Below are positions 60,808-64,000 of a stretch of 64,000 nt of DNA, piece after piece. The DNA comes from Leptospiraceae bacterium. Lineage in GTDB: Bacteria; Spirochaetota; Leptospiria; Leptospirales; Leptospiraceae. Location: positions 310,001 to 374,000 of the forward strand of contig JADJFV010000033.1 in assembly GCA_016708435.1 (NCBI GenBank), written 5' to 3'. Under the pieces are notes generated by a model. That model was not told the DNA's origin. It did no database searches and saw only the letters and a program-made list of their open reading frames with translations. Position 1 is the first letter of the stretch. Each line of letters starts with the position of its first letter. Both the position numbers and the translations under genes were made by a program.

Positions 60808-63800
60808 TATTAAAATATGAAACGGATCTATAGAAAAATAAACCGGTTTTTGTTTAGACCGAAGTTTTACTTCTAGTTTGCTTCCTGATAAAATTTTTCT
60901 CTCTACAACAAGCGGAATCTCTATATTAGTCTTATCGTCTGTTTCCGGTAGCAAACCTATTTCGATTGCTTCTTTTTGAATTGGGATTTCTGTTTCTTCC
61001 CCTTTTAGATCATAACGAAATTTTTTTAACTCTATCTCTGCTGTGACTAAATAAGTCCCATCCTTTTCTGTCGCCAAACTAGCATTAACCACTTTACTGT
61101 CAAAGACAGTTACAGTCTTAAATGAATCTTCGAGGTAATAGCTATAATCTGCTGGAATTATTTTTTCTAATTCGGCAAGTAGCGGTAGGGTAGTTGGATA
61201 CGGATTTGTCTTGTTCTGGTATTGCTCGAAGTAGTTTCGTATTCCTTTCGATACGAATTCATTTCCGGCTAAATACTGTAAGCCGTAAAGAATGATTCCA
61301 CCCTTTTGGTAAAGCGTTCCCCCGTAGCGGTTATTCGTTCTATACCAGGGCTTTTCTGGCTCACTGAGTCCCGATCTAGACTTTAAGTAGGAATCCATAT
61401 CGTATTTAGTGAATCTACCAATATTTTCTTTGCCGTATTTTTTTTCTACTACGAGCAGAGCATAGTATTCTGCTAAGGACTCTGATAATGCATTGGAGCC
61501 TTCTACACTTGCGGGTAATAGCTGATGCCCCCACCATTGATGCGCAATTTCATGAGCAGTCACAAAGTAGATAAAGTCCAAATCGCCCTCTTTCATTTTT
61601 TGAATAAATCCCATACTTTCTGAATAAGGAATCGTTCCCGGAAAGGACTGAGCAAAAGAGCCATAGCGAGGGAATTCTAATACACGAAGAAAGGAATGCG
61701 GGTAGGGTCCGATTTCTTTTGTAAATAAAGTCAGGGAATCTTTCATTGATTCCATCATTCGATCTATATTGTATGTATGCGGCTTATGGTAATATATCTC
61801 TAGGTCTACTCCGTTCCAATTATCGCGCAGGACTTCATAGCGGGCGGATACAATATTGGCGAACAAGTCTGTCTTTACTTCCGGTTGGTAAAGGAAGTAA
61901 TTTCGATTATCCGCTTTCCAGTTTTTAATTAATTTACCGGGAGCAATGATGGTTTGGTCGAGAGAAGTGCTCAACTGAAATTTCATATCTACTAAGTCTG
62001 AGTCTCTTCTAAATAGAGAAAATTTTTGAGCCTCTTTGTCGTCTATCGCTGGGTCCTGCGGTCTTTCCGGTAAATCATATTTCTTTCGTTTGAATGGATC
62101 TTTAATTTCAATCGACGGATCATAACCAATATTTACAAGTAAAATGTCTAGACCAACAAAGCTTCCATTCTCTGCAACACTGTCAAAGAAGCCGATCATA
62201 GGAAATCCTTTCTTTGCATAGGAGCTATCGAATGTTAGCCTACACTCTTCCCCTGTCTTTAATGCTTCCTCTAATTGATAGATTTTGAATTGTAGCTCTT
62301 TATCTTCTAGAATCCATTTTCCCGATTTAGAAAATTGAAAGTTCTTAAAATCAATATCCTCGTTGTAATTTACCATTATCTCTGAAATACTTTCTTGTGA
62401 TTTGTTTTGTAAAATCATTTCCGAGCTTACATAGAGCTCTCTTTTTTCTGGAAATAAATCTACTTTGGAGTATAGGGAAATTACCCTCGGCTGAACTGTG
62501 TTTTTATACTTGCCATACTTTTTCTCAAAGGAAGCAGAAGATTTTTCAGAATCTAAAGGAGACCTCATTTTGTTTAAGATTCTAGTGTTATAATAGATCA
62601 CGCCTCCGAGGAATATACTTGCTAATAAAACTACGAAGGTGAATACTCTTGCTTTGCCGCTCCATCTTCTGAGTGCCTCTAACTTTCTCGATTGAAAGCT
62701 GTCGTCCGTTCCTCGATTGTAAAATAAATACCCGATTACAGATAAAAAGAGAGCTATGCTCATCCAATAAGCGGTTACTACAAAGTATCTGCTGATAAAA
62801 TGCCCATATCCATTCATCTCCGAATAAGTTACTCCAGGGGAAATAAACGGCATATAGAGATGGTCGAGCCAATTAAACTTAGATACGGTTAAAACGAATA
62901 TCAAATAGAGTAGAGTGATGAAACCATAGCCGGCGATGCGATGATTCATGCTTGACTGAATAAAAAAGATAAGCAAGATCATATAAACATAATAACCAAT
63001 TTCAAAACTGAACAGAGTATGGATATATACCGCTAGGTTGATTTCATAATTTCCCTTGAGTAGTTGAGTGATAATTCCCATCACAAGTCCGATCAAAGTC
63101 ATCGTGAGGATAACAAGGAGTAGAGACACGCATTTGGAAACATAGATTAAGATAGTAGGAATGTTGATTGAATCATTGATCTCGTGAACGTTATGCTTTT
63201 TTTCCCAATAGATAAGCTCTCCTGCATAGAACATAGAAATAAAATAGGACGAAAGAGCAACAGCCCCCAATACTTCTCCTGCTACTACATAGCTCAATGC
63301 CTGAATATGAAAAGTCATCTGGCTATCTACACGATAAAGAGAAAAGGCTAATAAGATGAAACCGATGAGAGAGAGTATTAAAAATGGAAAATCTTTTAGG
63401 ATTTGAAAGTAATAGCTTTTACAGAGTGTATAGAATTGAAATAACTTGGACTCTCTAATTTGAATGGAAGAAATTGGTGGCAAATTATTCTGATTCGGCA
63501 AATCGAAATTTGTCTTTTTAAAACTAAATAAAGAAAATAAATCCAATTTCACATTTTTAGTAAAAGAAAATTTAACGTAGGCAAATACAAATAATCCCAC
63601 AGAAATAAAACTCCAGACAGAGCGATTGAGGAGATAGAAATTTTCAAGTCTTAGATATTTTTCTCTATAATCGAGTGGAGTCCAATACTTCATGTCCAAG
63701 TCTGCCGCAGCACGTCCACTTGGGTCTAAAATAGAAAGATAGGGGGAGTATTCAATATCAGTCACAAGCTTCTCTACAAATCCGGAAATGATTAAGACAA

Positions 63801-64000
63801 TTACGCCAAAGATAGAAAGTAGTATCTGACTGGGAATTAAAATCGCAATGGCAAATGTCAATAAGCCGTAAAGGAGAGTGTTTAGAATATAGATTGTAAA
63901 AAAAGGTAAGAAGTGATTTTGAAAAACAAAAGGACCTATCTTACTTGCATACTTTTCTGGATAGAGGTAAATAGTAAATGTCCCCAAAAGGATTCCAAGA
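60772..64000 (-). CDS. Membrane permease fused to M1-family metallopeptidase (partial)
   Basis: The gene's start lies beyond the right window edge: the frame continues through 63988-64000 as membrane-helix codons, and the first in-frame start-like codon (TTG at 63987) is not a natural start. Visible are over 1070 residues. The first half is an ABC-2-type permease-like bundle of about ten membrane helices; the second half is a periplasmic or surface M1 aminopeptidase-like domain with the zinc motif in TAHEIAHQWWGH followed by LSESLAEYYALLV, the HExxHx18E pattern with the second zinc Glu. Related ABC-permease/M1 fusions occur in Bacteroidetes and spirochaetes. Probably cleaves N-terminal residues of peptides near the membrane. 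Confidence 0.88.
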   Translation of the reverse strand, partial: LGILLGTFTIYLYPEKYASKIGPFVFQNHFLPFFTIYILNTLLYGLLTFAIAILIPSQILLSIFGVIVLIISGFVEKLVTDIEYSPYLSILDPSGRAAADLDMKYWTPLDYREKYLRLENFYLLNRSVWSFISVGLFVFAYVKFSFTKNVKLDLFSLFSFKKTNFDLPNQNNLPPISSIQIRESKLFQFYTLCKSYYFQILKDFPFLILSLIGFILLAFSLYRVDSQMTFHIQALSYVVAGEVLGAVALSSYFISMFYAGELIYWEKKHNVHEINDSINIPTILIYVSKCVSLLLVILTMTLIGLVMGIITQLLKGNYEINLAVYIHTLFSFEIGYYVYMILLIFFIQSSMNHRIAGYGFITLLYLIFVLTVSKFNWLDHLYMPFISPGVTYSEMNGYGHFISRYFVVTAYWMSIALFLSVIGYLFYNRGTDDSFQSRKLEALRRWSGKARVFTFVVLLASIFLGGVIYYNTRILNKMRSPLDSEKSSASFEKKYGKYKNTVQPRVISLYSKVDLFPEKRELYVSSEMILQNKSQESISEIMVNYNEDIDFKNFQFSKSGKWILEDKELQFKIYQLEEALKTGEECRLTFDSSYAKKGFPMIGFFDSVAENGSFVGLDILLVNIGYDPSIEIKDPFKRKKYDLPERPQDPAIDDKEAQKFSLFRRDSDLVDMKFQLSTSLDQTIIAPGKLIKNWKADNRNYFLYQPEVKTDLFANIVSARYEVLRDNWNGVDLEIYYHKPHTYNIDRMMESMKDSLTLFTKEIGPYPHSFLRVLEFPRYGSFAQSFPGTIPYSESMGFIQKMKEGDLDFIYFVTAHEIAHQWWGHQLLPASVEGSNALSESLAEYYALLVVEKKYGKENIGRFTKYDMDSYLKSRSGLSEPEKPWYRTNNRYGGTLYQKGGIILYGLQYLAGNEFVSKGIRNYFEQYQNKTNPYPTTLPLLAELEKIIPADYSYYLEDSFKTVTVFDSKVVNASLATEKDGTYLVTAEIELKKFRYDLKGEETEIPIQKEAIEIGLLPETDDKTNIEIPLVVERKILSGSKLEVKLRSKQKPVYFSIDPFHILIDRDLQNNKVKL

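Overview
The window looks like chromosomal DNA of a spirochaete, most likely a Leptospiraceae member. This is inferred from the AT-rich composition, many lipoproteins with relaxed lipoboxes (LTAC, LVSC, SSC, FQFC), a FapA/DUF342 protein, lipoproteins carrying NHL, LamG and putative-Ig repeats, and a degenerate GGDEF-like protein. No rRNA or tRNA gene was seen, so the taxonomy is inference. Genes lie on both strands in short operons.

Layout. 1-11000: small unknown proteins, a SpoIIE-like membrane protein overlapping a methyltransferase, a GAF/GGDEF-like membrane protein, an alpha/beta hydrolase, FapA, a NhaD-type Na+/H+ antiporter, a small lipoprotein and a CDF metal exporter. 11082-16707: the centrepiece, a four-gene operon of serine O-acetyltransferase, two paralogous encapsulin shell proteins with an inserted cyclic-nucleotide-binding-like domain (family 2B architecture), and a SufS-like cysteine desulfurase with a ~170-residue disordered N-terminal extension typical of encapsulin cargo. 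A strong terminator closes it. 17056-20626: an orphan periplasmic sulfate-binding protein, an alginate-export-like outer-membrane barrel and a lipoprotein, behind an AT-rich region with repeated palindromes. Together these two blocks suggest sulfur acquisition, O-acetylserine supply and compartmentalised cysteine desulfuration.

20700-30740: an orphan 7TM-DISM histidine kinase, a TMEM43-family membrane protein and a giant alpha-2-macroglobulin with an intact CxEQ thioester motif. 31029-38376: a tandem pair of unrecognised tryptophan-rich exported proteins, a LamG lipoprotein and a frameshifted beta-propeller lipoprotein. 38400-42470: small proteins, a 21-nt minisatellite and an outer-membrane porin frameshifted in a T7 tract. 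42478-47928: PEP carboxylase, then a Fic gene between exact 21-nt direct repeats that derive from the 3' end of the adjacent amidase gene, which looks like a small inserted cassette. 47949-52189: an NHL lipoprotein, a secreted caspase-like protein with an EF-hand loop, and a sugar aminotransferase. 52358-58170: adenosine deaminase, a MNT/HEPN pair, an alpha/beta hydrolase, a YdcF-like protein and a TIG/beta-propeller lipoprotein. 58274-60742: a fatty-acid/ketoacyl module (SDR, SCP2-type thiolase, DUF35 partner) with a large nested hairpin inside. 60772-64000: a permease fused to an M1 metallopeptidase, cut by the window edge.

Caveats. Everything is read by eye; identities and domain limits are approximate. 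The two frameshifts could be assembly errors. Several genes start at TTG or another non-ATG codon, and starts were revised where a Shine-Dalgarno sequence decided the matter.
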